Assembly (NCBI GenBank): GCA_035048495.1
Contig: JASUTR010000187.1
Location: 62,001-126,000, forward strand
DNA: 64,000 bases
Reading direction: 5' to 3'
DNA from: Euptelea pleiosperma
Lineage: Eukaryota > Streptophyta > Magnoliopsida > Ranunculales > Eupteleaceae
The translations under genes were made by a program, and so were the position numbers. Positions 22,285 through 33,640 of the stretch are shown one piece after another (position 1 is the stretch's first letter; each line of letters begins with the position of its first letter). A model generated the notes under the pieces. The model worked only from the letters and a program-made list of their open reading frames with translations. It did not search any database and was not told the origin of the DNA.

Positions 22285-24138
22285 ATGGCAGATGAACGGC
22301 CTCTGTATGAGACCTACTACAGTTTCTGTGAGAATCGAGGTGATCACTCTCAACAATGGTATGACAATTCTGCGTATCATCATGATACTCCAGTCTCGCA
22401 CACTTCTACAGGGTATGATAATCACCAAGATCCGGAGTACAATTCTGTACTCCAAGAGCTTAAAAATTCAGTCTCTACCCTTCGTGCTGCAGTCCAGCAA
22501 CCTGTGTACCATTCCCAGTCTGTAGGATATTACCCTCCTATCCAGCAAGAAGTCTGTACCTTTCCATCTCCAATGCAGACCTCCTATGACAACACTTATT
22601 ATCCGGATAATAGGAGTCACCATAACTTTGGTTGGGAACAGTCTGCCCTCCCGCAGCAACTGCCGCAGGATAATTATCCTTCCGGGTTCCATCAACCCAA
22701 TGGAGAGTATGACTGGCAATATTCGCAATCCCAGTACCCGTCATATCCACAGAATGACTATTCTGATCAACAGTGGGCCCCTCAGGATTTTCAGAGTCAG
22801 CACCTAGTCCCAGACTCCACTTTGCCTTACAACTTTCATACCCAGTCGGACTACAATCAAGAGTTGCCACCTCAGCTCCCCTTGGCTGAACCACCTCCGT
22901 TGGCTACTAAACCCGGCCTAGAGGACCTTCTCTCTCAGTACATTGCCCAGCAACAACAGTATTTCAAAGGACTAGAGCACCAACAACAGCTATCTATGGA
23001 GAGCTTGGAGCAACGTCTAGTTCAATTAGAAAATGACAGAGAGGAAGTCAAATTCACTAGCCCACCACTAGCCTATCTTGAGGAGAATGATATGGCCACT
23101 GTCTATAATGACGAGTCGTACAATTGGACCAAGTACCAGAATTGCCAAGATGAAATTGAAATTGTACCCACCCCTAGATCGAGCCAGACTATTGAGGAAC
23201 CAGTGTATCCTTATACGGTGCCTTTAAAAGCACCACATCCTGAACCTACCTCAGAGCAACCTATTTCTCACTCTCCCACTGCTGCTTCTAACCTGGACCC
23301 TGAAGATGATCATCATGAAACTGAGTTTTGTCTCGATCGTAGGATCCCTGCTGTCAAAGATCTACCGTTCCTCCCCACCTCCCTTGGATTGTGCAATAAT
23401 AGTGATGAACCCGTGTCTCCATCTATGGTGCCCTTAACAGCACCAACTTCTAGACCGAGCACAGAGGAACTCAGTTCCATCTCTATCTCTGATGATTCTA
23501 CCTCTGCACTGGTTACAGACATTCCCACCGTAGAGCCGTGTCTAGAAAATGGGCCTCCCGCTATCCTGGACCTACCGATCCCCACCCAGGAGGAACATAT
23601 TGAGTGCAGGGATTGGAACATCCCTATCACATTAGGAAACATCGAGAAAGAGGTCAACAGTTTTCACCCGTCACCCCACATCGATATTATCGATGACCCG
23701 TGCGCCGTAGAGAGTCTAATTCAGGACTCTCCCGAAGATATATTATCCAAGTGTCATGAACACTGTGAGTTTGACTTCATCTCGAAGTCCAACATTTCTG
23801 GTATTACTGATCTGCAGGAGTCTGCTCCATTCAGATACATTCCCGCAAAACTCAATGAGTTTGCGGCTCTGCTAACCACGGTCAGAGAACCCATTACTAC
23901 TCCCTTCTCAGTCTTTACTGAGAAGCTTCTATCCCTCCCCGCTGAACTAAATGTTTTTGCGGGTCTGCTCAGAGAAACCGCTCCTACTCTCCTCTCAATC
24001 TTTACTGAGAAGCTTCGATCCCTCCCAGATCAACTCCGTACTTTTGTCAGTCTGCTCAGAGAGCTCAATGCCCTTCTCTCAATTTACACTGAGAAAGACC
24101 TGTTCTACACAGGTATACCTAGACAAGGGATAGGATAA
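22285..24138 (+). CDS. 617-aa catalysis-free Gag/linker protein of element 1
   Basis: The start ATG corresponds to the gag start in element 2 (MADERPLYET versus MAVERPLIET). After ~12 residues the gag fold is missing. The match resumes at LQELKNSVS, skips the zinc-knuckle, and follows the Gln/Pro/Tyr-rich linker to a coiled-coil-like KPGLEDLL...LEQRLVQLE segment (residues ~210-250). The protease active-site region and all of pol are absent, but the stretch after protease is kept (RDWNIPITLGN, then CAVESLIQDSPEDIL). The C-terminus adds about three ~30-residue repeats of the type FTEKL.SLP..L..F..LLRE. The frame is open for 1,854 bases despite these separate deletions. It has no signal peptide or membrane segment. 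It may be a structural or RNA-handling protein; function is unknown. Confidence 0.8.
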   Translation: MADERPLYETYYSFCENRGDHSQQWYDNSAYHHDTPVSHTSTGYDNHQDPEYNSVLQELKNSVSTLRAAVQQPVYHSQSVGYYPPIQQEVCTFPSPMQTSYDNTYYPDNRSHHNFGWEQSALPQQLPQDNYPSGFHQPNGEYDWQYSQSQYPSYPQNDYSDQQWAPQDFQSQHLVPDSTLPYNFHTQSDYNQELPPQLPLAEPPPLATKPGLEDLLSQYIAQQQQYFKGLEHQQQLSMESLEQRLVQLENDREEVKFTSPPLAYLEENDMATVYNDESYNWTKYQNCQDEIEIVPTPRSSQTIEEPVYPYTVPLKAPHPEPTSEQPISHSPTAASNLDPEDDHHETEFCLDRRIPAVKDLPFLPTSLGLCNNSDEPVSPSMVPLTAPTSRPSTEELSSISISDDSTSALVTDIPTVEPCLENGPPAILDLPIPTQEEHIECRDWNIPITLGNIEKEVNSFHPSPHIDIIDDPCAVESLIQDSPEDILSKCHEHCEFDFISKSNISGITDLQESAPFRYIPAKLNEFAALLTTVREPITTPFSVFTEKLLSLPAELNVFAGLLRETAPTLLSIFTEKLRSLPDQLRTFVSLLRELNALLSIYTEKDLFYTGIPRQGIG

Positions 24139-24526
24139 TTGTTTCCGTTCCACCTTAGGTGTCAGGAAGACTGCAGATTCACTCAGTCTCCATGAGTTTT
24201 ATCCTGGTTGGGGGTACTTGATATACCCCCGTCATGTCTGGCTGAAGACGTAAAACTTAGCGCTTTCGGAAAGGCAATTCCGGTATTCCTAGAGTACATG
24301 AGTCTCATGCATTTGTTATTACTGTTATATCTCTGGAAATGCAGGTACATTCATTCTTCCGATCATCAGGTATCACACTGTCGAGTTTCTGCCGACTTGG
24401 TAACATCCTCCCTGAACTTTTGCATCATCATCATTGATTTGTTATCATTTTATGTCCCGGTCATGAGCACCGAGGACGGTGCTGTATTTTGGTTGGGGGT
24501 GGGTATTTACCAAAACTCATGTCTTC

Positions 24527-24572
<46 letters not shown>

Positions 24573-26112
24573 TGTTTTTGGGGTGATTTCCGATGTTCTC
24601 CAAAAGTTTTCTAGAATTTCAAAAATGTGTCAAATACCCTGACTTTGATTAGCTAAAAAAACCTCCGTTAAGTCAGTATTGAGGATGTCAATTTTTGTTT
24701 AAAGTTAGCGTTGAGTCAATTCAAGCGTGACTACAGCAGGTTTGAAAACTCAGAAAAACTCATATTCGGCACAATTGTACACTATCAATATCAGAGTCAT
24801 CCTAAGTTTAGAAATTCTAGAGATCCTGCGAGAATAATTGTGGAGACCTAACCCAGTGAGCTTTTGAGCCTTTAATCATTTCAGAGGGTTATACAATAAT
24901 CCTGAGTCAATGGATGACTCACTATTCTTCATGCCCGCAATATTCGTTGAGAGATCTCATTATCTTTTGCTTCGATCATGGAATTCAGAACGACATCAAC
25001 ATTGGATTACTACGACAGAACCTTCTTTGTATCCAGTCAAGACAATATACATGATAGTGCAAACCCTAGAAAATGATTTAGGCCATTTTTTCTGAACCAT
25101 TCAGCCTTTTTACTCACCTGAATTATACTTCACTAGAAACCCCTTGAACCCTTCTATAAAAGCCTTTTCTTTGTAAGCCCATTAACCAAAAACCCAGTTC
25201 AGCTACGAAGTGTTACTAGCTACCCTACTTTTGAGAAGGACAAAAGAATAACTGATATGGGTGTACCGCGAAAAGAAAAGTAAAGAAGAAGAATCAAAAG
25301 GAAAAGAAAGTGGTTCGAGCTGAAAACAAAATATGGAAAGAAAGTATGAAAAAGAGCTGAAAAGAAATTGAGCAGTCTCAGAAATATCAAGAACAAGAGA
25401 AAAATATGAAAAAAGGAAAAAGAACCAGATAATGGTGTTACGTCGCAGGAAAAATGCAAGAAAATGACAATATCCTCTCAAGATCTTTGAAATCCTGTAT
25501 CCCTTTATCTCTCTACACCTGACCTAAGCCTCATTACAACCCAGGAAAGTCCTACTTGATTCTAGGATAGTACGATCATAAAATGTGGAGATTGGAGAAA
25601 GAGAAGCTATAGAGTTTGATCCGACGTTCCTGAGTGAAGTGGTATTCCAATCATGAGATCTTCTTCTGTTAAAGATGTCCTTCCTTCAAATAAAACATAT
25701 GTGAGATCTTTTGCCTCTTTATATTAAATACATCTCCTCACATATAAATTGAGAGAAAAGAAGAAAACCCTTCTTGTGTGATTCTATTCTGAGTGCTAAA
25801 CGTGTGAGATTTGAGGTCGAGGCATAAAAACTTAGAGGTGATCTAGAAATCTTTACTGTCGGATGATGAGAATGTTGAGCACACACACACGCCAAGTCTG
25901 ACTATTCTGGGTCATGATTATCAGTCTGTAGTCTTGCAAATACTTTCCAACTCTTCGCTAGCATGTAACTGTTTTTGCATCCATTCAATGATTTGACGAA
26001 CGGTGTTTTTCCTGAGCTAATTTGAAAAAGTGTGCAGCATGTGCAGAGCCCTTTTAAGCTCATTTATTTCGCACTAATTGCCAAGAATTGGCAATATGCT
26101 GGTTGGGGGTTG
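24139..26112 (+). other. 3' non-coding region of element 1 with three GGTTGGGGGT motifs
   Basis: It begins just after the ORF stop and is closely similar to 43790-45707 of element 2. The 10-base motif GGTTGGGGGT occurs at 24206, 24491 and 26101; only the last adjoins the LTR. An A-tract of about 40 lies at 24532-24570. The second half is purine-rich (25250-25450), giving Phe/Ser-rich antisense frames that I do not believe. No envelope-like ORF is present. Confidence 0.8.
26101..26112 (+). promoter_or_regulatory. Polypurine tract of element 1
   Basis: GGTTGGGGGTTG directly abuts the 3' LTR start, the expected place for plus-strand DNA priming. It is interrupted by T residues, so not a perfect purine run, but the same sequence sits at 45696-45707 in element 2. 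Confidence 0.65.
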
Positions 26113-27855
26113 TGATATTCGCTCAAAAGTGCTTATTTTAAGCAATTATCCTTTTAGCGTTATTGCATTCTCCTACGTATAATACTCTATTTACCTACTT
26201 TTCTACGTAAGAGTCTCTTCTGTTGCGTAGAACACACTTTTCTGGACGAAATGGTATATTTGCATGCATTAAACACATTTTCGGAAGTCTAAATATTAAG
26301 CCGTTCTGATAAAGTCTAATTACGCGCTTCTTCTGTCGCAGGAAACCCCGATGGGACGATTCTCGAAATTTACGGGCCTAGATCGATAATGAAAGCCCAT
26401 TATCAAAGCTTAAAGAGCCCACAGGCTATGACTAGAAGATATGGGCCAAATACGGGTTGAAAAAGAGGACCGAAGAACCGGCCCAAAGAACGAAGAGAGC
26501 GGGAGAGCCAATGACCAAGAGACGGACCAAAGCGTTTAAAGCCGTATGAATCGACAAGGAATGATGGTCTACTCTACTGGTGAAGAGTGAGGAGCGACAC
26601 AGTGAAGAGCAGGGTTCCAGACCCTCTACCAGTGCTTTTCTTTCCATTATTCTCTCTTCTTTCTCTCTAAATCCTAACTTTCTCTCTCCTAACTCTAACC
26701 AACTCTCTCTCCATGACTCATCACCATCATCCACCTCCACCGTTCTGACCATCTGATCGATTAATCGATCATCGGATCGACCGACTGACCAATCAATCTC
26801 CATTTCTTTCACTGACACCACACAATTGCCATCCAATTTCACAATCTCATCTCCCGTACGCATGATTTCCTCGATCTCCACTTTAGACCCCCCTTCAACC
26901 ATTCGATCACCATCATAACCCTATGATCACTCACAGTCCAATAGTTCTCAACCACCTAACACCGTCTCTCTCTCCTCTCCATCACATTTTCTCTCTCTAA
27001 AAACTAACCCTATCTCTCATCTCTCTAATCTCACCCTAACCCAATACTCTCTAACCACCTCAGGATCTTACCTATTAGAGCACAACCCAATCATGTGGCT
27101 CACGGCCAAGTGATCCACAAGTCGCATGGTCTACAGCCCATAAACCACGAACCCGAGCCCACAACCCACTAATAAAAATAGAAAAATAAAAAAAAATAAA
27201 AAAATAGAAACAAAGGAGAGAGAAACCGTGAGTTTCTCTCCCACGTTAAGGCTTTCACCCCCTCTTCCACATCCATTGCTCCTTCCCCTCTATCCAACGG
27301 CAATCAAGACCCCGCAACCCACTAACCCTATATATTAATAGAGAGAAACGAAACCAAAAAGGAGGCCGCTCCCCTCTTCTTTTTCTTACTTGTTTCTTCA
27401 TCTTTTTTTTTTCTTTCTTCTTCTACGGGTTCTTCTATGTAGGTCTTCTGAGGCCTCAAGACTGGCAACCTTGGGCGTCTCCTCCTCCACCCTCAAGTGC
27501 AACCCTGCTGCACCTTCCTCGAGCAGAACCAGCTGTTCTGACGTCCCTCACTTTCTATTTGCAAGTGCTGGCCGGACCTGCAACTCCGGCCAGCTCTTCT
27601 CCTCCTCAGCATCATCTGGATCTCCAGCAGGTAAGATTTCTCCTTCTCCGTTCTCCTTCTTCTTATTCTTCTTCCTCTTCTCTTCGTCTTCTCATTTTCT
27701 TTATTTCTTTTCTGAACCACCGGAGTTGCAGACCTGCAACTCCGGCCAGTCTTTCCAAGTGGGCTCCCCAGCCTGCTAAGATCTCTTCTCTCTCCCCATC
27801 CTTCCTTCTTAGTCTTCCTCATCTCGCCACCAACTCAGGCCGTTAACGGCTTTGA

Positions 27856-27889
<34 letters not shown>

Positions 27890-29007
27890 AGAATCGCCGG
27901 CGAACTCCATTAACGCCGGCGAACTCTGATAGGGTCCTCCTTCCTCCTTCTTTCTTCTTCTTCCTTCCTCCTTCTTTCTTCTTCTTCCTTCCTCCTTCCT
28001 TCTTCTTCTTCTTCTTCCTTCCTCCTTCGTTCTTCTTCTTCTTTTCTCCTTCTTCTTTCTTCTCCTTCCTTGCTACCCATGCACAACCACCGCCTCCAAG
28101 CTCCTCTCCTTGGAGCTGCTGCATCTTGACGCTTCCGCTAGTGTTCCTCCTCTTTCTCAACCCTGCTGCTCCACCCGAATCTCCTTGCCTGTGCGTCATT
28201 ACCGCCCCTCCATCTTGCTGTTCTTGCACTATTCCTTCGCCGGAGTTGCACGCAGCAACTCCAGCCAAAATCCATCACATTTCTTCCCTTCTTCCCCTCC
28301 AGTGCCGCCATCCTTTCCATCACTTCACATTCCCATATTGGGATCACCTCCCACCAAACCGTTGCTGGTTCTAGCAACACCGTGATCCTCACGGTCAACT
28401 CTAGCGGACTGGTTCTTCCCCGGAAAACCAGCCGCATCTTTATCGGAACTGATCTCTTATAGATCACGTTCCTCCCCCATTCCCTTCACCTCAATACTCG
28501 TGGCACTCACTTTGGCCAAATCATCCACCATCCGTTCACTGGCCGATCAGCAAGGGAGATATGCTACAGGTATTCGCCCTTCTCCCTGCTCACTTTCTCT
28601 CTCTAGATTAAGCACCTTTCTTCTGTCTCTAACCCTTAGCTCTCTCTGGAATTTTCCTCTCCAAACTTAGGTTTCTCTCTCTAGATCTTTCGAGTCATTT
28701 TCTCTCTCTACAATCTCTTTCTCTCACTAAGTTCTTGTTTAGTTTTCTTTAATTTTCTTTTGTTCTTGTATTTCGTTCATAATTTCGAATATTGTAGCAC
28801 TTCTCCTTTTGATCAATGAATAAATTTGAATGAAGTTATTTGCAATTTTTATGTCTTTATATGCGCGAACTAACCCCGAGTGCGGATCGACATCCGACTT
28901 TCCACTGTGCTAGAATTCTTAGTTTTTGCAGGAATAAGTCTCGGATAATTAAAAATGTGTTGAAGTTAGGGTTTCCGTACCAACGACGCGGAAAATACCT
29001 ACTTTCA
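26113..29007 (+). repeat. 3' LTR of element 1
   Basis: 2,895 bp, the same length as the 5' LTR. Differences I noticed: T/G at 18908/27427, G/T at 19635/28153, and one-base changes in the T11/T10 and A27/A28 runs. A complete base-by-base alignment was not done. It is followed by the duplication ATCAT. Confidence 0.95.
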
Positions 29008-29012
29008 ATCAT

Positions 29013-29838
29013 CTTAATTCTACCATAAACAACGAGGGATGGACTTAAGAAGAGGAGTTGGCTTTGATTCACACTCATCAAATTTACTAGAACAATTGAG
29101 TTAACAAAGTTCTTACTTGGAAAAGAGCCAAGGTGGAGATTCCTTTTTTTGAGAGGGGGGGAGAGTTGGGAATAGGAGCCATTGGGTCCTCATATATATT
29201 TAATGAAAAAGCGGCTAGCATGGGGAATTACATGTTGTATTTAACACTTGGATCAAACTGTATTTTAATTGTTTAGGTTTTTAGCTATTAAAATTATGTG
29301 TTTCTTTATTGTATGGAATGCGAATGTCGTATTTTAGATTGTGTATGAATCTTCACAGGTAATTATTATACTAATAAAGAGATTTATGATAGTATTATTT
29401 AAAAAATTAAAAAGTAAAACAACGGCATTCATAAAACGCCATGAGTTTATAAATACAACAGATGGCGTTTTATAAATGCCATGCTTTCGAACAAGACGGC
29501 GTTTAAATTTCACTTTATGGCATTCACAAACGCCATGAGTTAATAAAATTCAACAGATGGCGTTCTATAAATTCCATGCTTTTGAACAAGCTGGCATTAT
29601 CTGAAAGGGTAATAGGTCAAAAGACGGCGTTCAAATTTAACTTTATGGCGTTCACAAATGTTATACATTAATGGGGTTTATAGAACGCCATGATTTAATG
29701 GCGTTCATTGAATGCCACTGTTTAACTCTAAAAAGCATGGCATAGCCTTTTACAGCGTTTTCTATGGCGTTCGATGAACGCCATAAAACATGTTTTATGG
29801 CATTTTCCGAACGCCATGAAAGGTCTATTTTGTTGTAG
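29013..29838. repeat. Right arm and subterminal repeats of element X
   Basis: This continues element X after the nested insertion and aligns with 53555-54264 in element Y (CTTAATTCTACCATAAAC, GTTGGCTTTGAT, ACACTCATCAAATTTAC). From 29420 it holds about fifteen ATGGCGTT / AACGCCAT words in alternating orientation, and it ends GGTCTATTTTGTTGTAG, the inverse of the left end. Confidence 0.75.
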
Positions 29839-29840
29839 CT

Positions 29841-30128
29841 TACTGACTTATCTCCCATTCAAAGATCCAATGAATTCGATTGTGGTCGGTGTCTAGCCCC
29901 TATGGCCGGTTGAACCGCCTCAAATAGAGGAAGAGATGAAAGAAATGCCGGATGAGAGGAATGCTGCTTCCTCGACCAGCGAAGAAAACGGAAGTGCGCT
30001 CCTGCGCACTCCGGCTTGAAAGCCGTAGTTTGCTGGGTCACCCACTAATTTCTTGCTCGATGAAATGATCCAGATGACCTGACCATGTTTTATTACTCTC
30101 TTCCTATCAACTCGTGTCTCAAGTAGAT
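29841..30128. other. Mitochondrial-like DNA island 2 (putative NUMT)
   Basis: A higher-GC segment of 288 bases lying exactly between the right end of X and the left end of Y, with sequence texture like plant mitochondrial spacer (GGCCGGTTGAACCGCC, AAGTGCGCTCCTGCGCACT). No gene is recognised. It resembles islands 1 and 3 in composition and could have been continuous with island 3 before Y inserted. Confidence 0.4.
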
Positions 30129-32345
30129 AACTAACACAAAATAGACCTATAACAGCATTTATTTCATTGCATTTAATAGTGAACGCCATAACTTTCTAAT
30201 AATTTGTGGCATTCTATAATAAAACACCATCGATATCTTATTTTGACATTACTTTAGCGGTGTCGAATGGTATTAAAATCAACCTAACAGCGTTCTTTCT
30301 TAGAAAGCCATAAATGTTTTATCAAAATATAAGTTTCGCGCCTCGTGCCTAAAAATGCAAAACCTACAAAACCCCTCTCTCACTCTCTTGAAAGCCTCCA
30401 TGGACATTGACACCTCCTTTCTCACGCAACCTCTACCGCACAAGAGCTGTGATCGTGGCCTGCAAGCCTTTTGCGATCCTTCTCTGATCGTTATATTGAG
30501 TGACTGAGAGGGTTTTGGGGTTGATGTCAGAGCAAAAATGGTCTTTAGGGTTTTGAAGTAGCCTATTTCGCACTGGGATTGAAGGTTAGTTCCTCCATCT
30601 TCTCTTTGTTTTTTCAACATTTTCCCCTTCTCTTTGGGTTTTCAACCGTGGGTGGTTTCTAATCAGGCCAATTTTTTTTATTTTTGTCCTTTGCTTTTCA
30701 TCTTCTTCATTGGATCGTCACAGCATACGACGATCATGATCACGATCATAAATATTGGGTTAATTTCTTCTCTACTCATTTTTAGCTCCTTTCTTCTGAA
30801 ATCTCAATCTCTCAAAACCAATTTTCTGGATCAGATCTTGAGCATGCAACAACTTTGACCTCGCCGTCGTGCATCGAGGTACGCCGTCATAGATTCTTGG
30901 ACCAAATACTAGGTACACGATTAAGATTTTATGAGTTTTTCGTGCGGGTTTTGGTCGTTTTGAATGGGGTTTTGTAAAGTTCAACCTCTGTAAACCCATC
31001 GTGGTTAACCATCGAGTTTGATAGGGTTCTTACATCATATTGGTTCATTTGGGAATCTGGATTTGGTTAATGGTGTTGGATTCCAGTTTGTAATGGGATC
31101 ATTTCCTCTCAAATCTAGGGTTCTTTTATGTTTCTTTACTGATCTCTTCATATTTTCTATTTTTTTTTTTTACTTTTTAAGAGTTTGGGTTTTGATTTTT
31201 TGGATCCTAGCCGAAGATAGAATGAGTGAATGTTTCTCTAAGTTTTTTCTTTTCTTGATTTTGATCATTTTGTTGTAGTTTGGTGTACTTTTTACTCGAT
31301 TTTGGGTTTTTACATTATTTTGGTCGATTTTGGGTTCTTACTCAATTTCTTTAGAGCATTTGAAAGCAATAGATTGTGATGGACGACTTTAAAAACACTA
31401 GCGACTGGGAGCAAGAGTAAAAAAAAGGTTCATTTGGAAAGAGTAACTGGCATACAGCCTCACTTCTCATAATTATCATCAGCGCCCTCTCTTTCTTTCT
31501 TTCTCTCGCTCTCTTTCTCTCTTTTTCTTTCTCTCTATTTCTTATTATCTTGTATTGGTGGTAAAATTGGTACAAAGGAAGCTTTCTTTGTTCGAATTCG
31601 AGGATTTTTATGTTTATTTCTTTTAACTTTTAATCTTGTTATTAGGGCTCTAAGAAGAAGAAGCAAATCTCTGGACTCTTCGTTTGACCTCCAATTCTTC
31701 TGGAACTTCTCTTGCTTCTTGAAGCTTCTAGATTCTTCATTCGAATGTTTTTTTTCTGATTAGGGTTTGGCGTTGGCTTTCTGGTTTAGATTCTTGAAAA
31801 TGTCTAATTAATTTCATTTTTATGAATTTTATATCGATTCTTCGTCATTTTGTTTTTCAATTTTTTAATTCTTTGTGGTGTAATTGTTTAGGTCTTAAAC
31901 ATCTTTCACTAATGTGGGTGGAAAGAAATTCAATATTTTTTTTTGGTTTGGTATTTACTAGAGAAGGGACTTTCAAATTTCTAGTCATTTTGTTAGATAT
32001 TTTTGTGTTTTTGTTCTGAATTTGGTTTTTTACCAATCATTATTAGGTTTTGCTGTTGATGTTCTGTGGCTATTTCAATAACACTAGAGAGGACATAGTA
32101 GTTTTTGAAATTCTGATGTAGAAAATTCTGCATCCACACGCTTCCATTGGTTGTCTCTGTTTTGTTATACACTAGTTCATTGAAGAGGACGGGAAGAAGA
32201 ATTGGTGAGGAGCAAGAGTCTTCAGGATTTCCTATTTCTTCTTAAATTTTGTTTTGTGTAATCATGAAAACTTTATCTAAGAGATGGTGATTAATAAAGC
32301 GCTAAGTTTACGCTCTCTACCTTTACAAACAGTATTGTCTTGTGT

Positions 32346-32492
32346 GGGATGCTCGCTCTCCCTCTCTTGAAGAATGGAGAAGATACTCACTACGCTTCTG
32401 TCCTCGATCTCATTCATGGGAACCACGCTCAACTCCACAACCTCCTCCTACCGACGATGATGACAACCACTTCTCTAAGAATTTCTCTGAAG
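32346..32492 (+). pseudogene. Exon-like fragment ending at a splice donor, unrecognised
   Basis: One frame is open and reads ARSPSLEEWRRYSLRFCPRS, then HSWEPRSTPQPPPTDDDDNH and FSKNFSE, ending at AAG/GTTAGT. The composition (Pro, Asp and Arg blocks) looks like real coding sequence from a disordered N-terminal region. No family recognised. It lies in element Y. Confidence 0.4.
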
Positions 32493-33394
32493 GTTAGTCC
32501 AGATCCATCTCTATTGTCGTGTTTAGAGCATGCATTAAAAGGTTTGGGTGTTGCTTTATTCAAGTTGTCTTGGAAATTATTTCTTAATTGTCGGAGGCTA
32601 TTCATAGCTAATTTTGCTTTTTTTTTTTCTTTGATAATCAATTCTGCTTTATTTTACTATTCATAAATGGGATCCATTATAGGTTATACACCATGATGAT
32701 GGTTTATAAATTTTATTGAGCAAACTTCCTGAGACTTCATAAGATAAAGTCAATTAGCTAACGGAATCGGATGTTAGATTTTCAATGTATAATGTATTAT
32801 AGGACAGTTAGATAGAACTGGGAGGTTTTTATTTTTTTTAGATGAAAGACTTCTAGTTTAGACTTTAGAATGCTAACAGATGAATTCTTGTATGATTTTA
32901 TTGGATGCAGTCCTTTTCAGCCACTACAGCAGCTGCGAATGCTAATGCATTGGCAGGCCGGATGGCGAATGCCATTGCTTCATGATTTGTTCAATCAGCA
33001 GTTGTTGTTGTATCATCAATACTTGCACCATCTTATCAAGGTCAGAACATCATTATTGTTGGTGTTCTAGTAGTTGCATTAATTTTCGAAACAGATCTAT
33101 AGTAAAAAATATAAGATATTTTACATTTTTATAATATAGATTGTTGAAGGTATCTCAATTGAAACCCATGGTTTTAAACTTTATTGGTATTTCACCGATG
33201 TTCACTCTATTTCTGAGAACTTGAATGACTTAGTCTAGTACTTAACCAAGTTTCAATATGGTTCGGGTTCACATATTTGTTTGATTGGTTATATTTTGAT
33301 GTTGAATGGGTGATTATATTTCCTCTTTTTGGTTTCAGATCCTGAAATTAGGGCTAAGAGATGGTACTTAAGTAGTTTTAAATTGCCATGTTTG
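32493..33394. other. Non-coding part of element Y
   Basis: AT-rich intron-like sequence. A short stretch at 32908-32990 after ATGCAG reads SFSATTAANANALAGRMANA then IAS and a stop; it may be one more captured exon end. Nothing else is identified. Confidence 0.4.
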
Positions 33395-33640
33395 AGGCTG
33401 AAAAGGAGTCCATGTTCAGGACGTTTTTTTACAAGAAAAACTAGGGCATAACGCCCATGAAAATGGTGCTAATAGGGAGAGTTTTCAAGGGGTATTTGTT
33501 GGGGGTTATCCGGCACACTTAGTGGACCCCACATGACTGATTTTAGGACAGCAATGGTTGAGATATGAGTGCCCCTGTTTTGGTTCAGAAGTTGAACCAG
33601 AACAGTCTCAATGAAGAAGAAGACATTTAAAGATGAAGAA
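33395..33640. repeat. Dispersed repeat, copy B
   Basis: Partner of 4970-5220, with GGAGTCCA, AGGGCATAACGCCCAT, ACCCCACATG, TGGTTCAGAAG and TTGAACCAGAACA in the same order and orientation. The presence of one copy inside Y and one outside any recognised element suggests an independent transposable repeat. Confidence 0.55.

Larger units (their letters stand above)
17595..29007 (+). mobile_element. Element 1: young non-autonomous Athila-like LTR retrotransposon
   Basis: It is bounded by two 2,895-bp LTRs (17595-20489, 26113-29007) and by 5-bp target duplications ATCAT (17590-17594 and 29008-29012). It has a primer-binding site at 20492, a 1.8-kb leader, one intact 617-codon ORF at 22285-24138, a 2-kb 3' non-coding region and a purine-rich tract just before the 3' LTR. 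I saw only two substitutions plus homopolymer length changes between the LTRs, so insertion is recent. It encodes no protease, reverse transcriptase, RNase H or integrase and must depend on enzymes supplied by another element. It lies inside CACTA-like element X; the empty form of the target survives at 53538-53570. Confidence 0.93.
9519..29840. mobile_element. CACTA-like element X, non-autonomous, split by a nested LTR retrotransposon
   Basis: The left end is ACTACAACAAATTATAGCT at 9522; the right end at about 29838, read in reverse, is CTACAACAAAATAGACCT, so the inverted ends match but both lack the perfect CACTA start. Both flanks hold repeated GGCGTT / AACGCC words in the two orientations, as expected of CACTA subterminal repeats. 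Candidate 3-bp target duplications TAT and TAC differ at one base. Without the nested element (17595-29007 plus one duplication) it is about 8.9 kb. It has no transposase ORF but contains several host-gene fragments, so it behaves as a gene-capturing non-autonomous CACTA. Element Y is a second copy of the same family. Confidence 0.7.

Noticed and set aside
25203..25481. Phe/Ser-rich antisense frame, also at 44800-45087, as a possible envelope-like membrane protein
   Set aside because: It is antisense to a purine-rich tract and low in complexity; the second copy differs by frameshifts.
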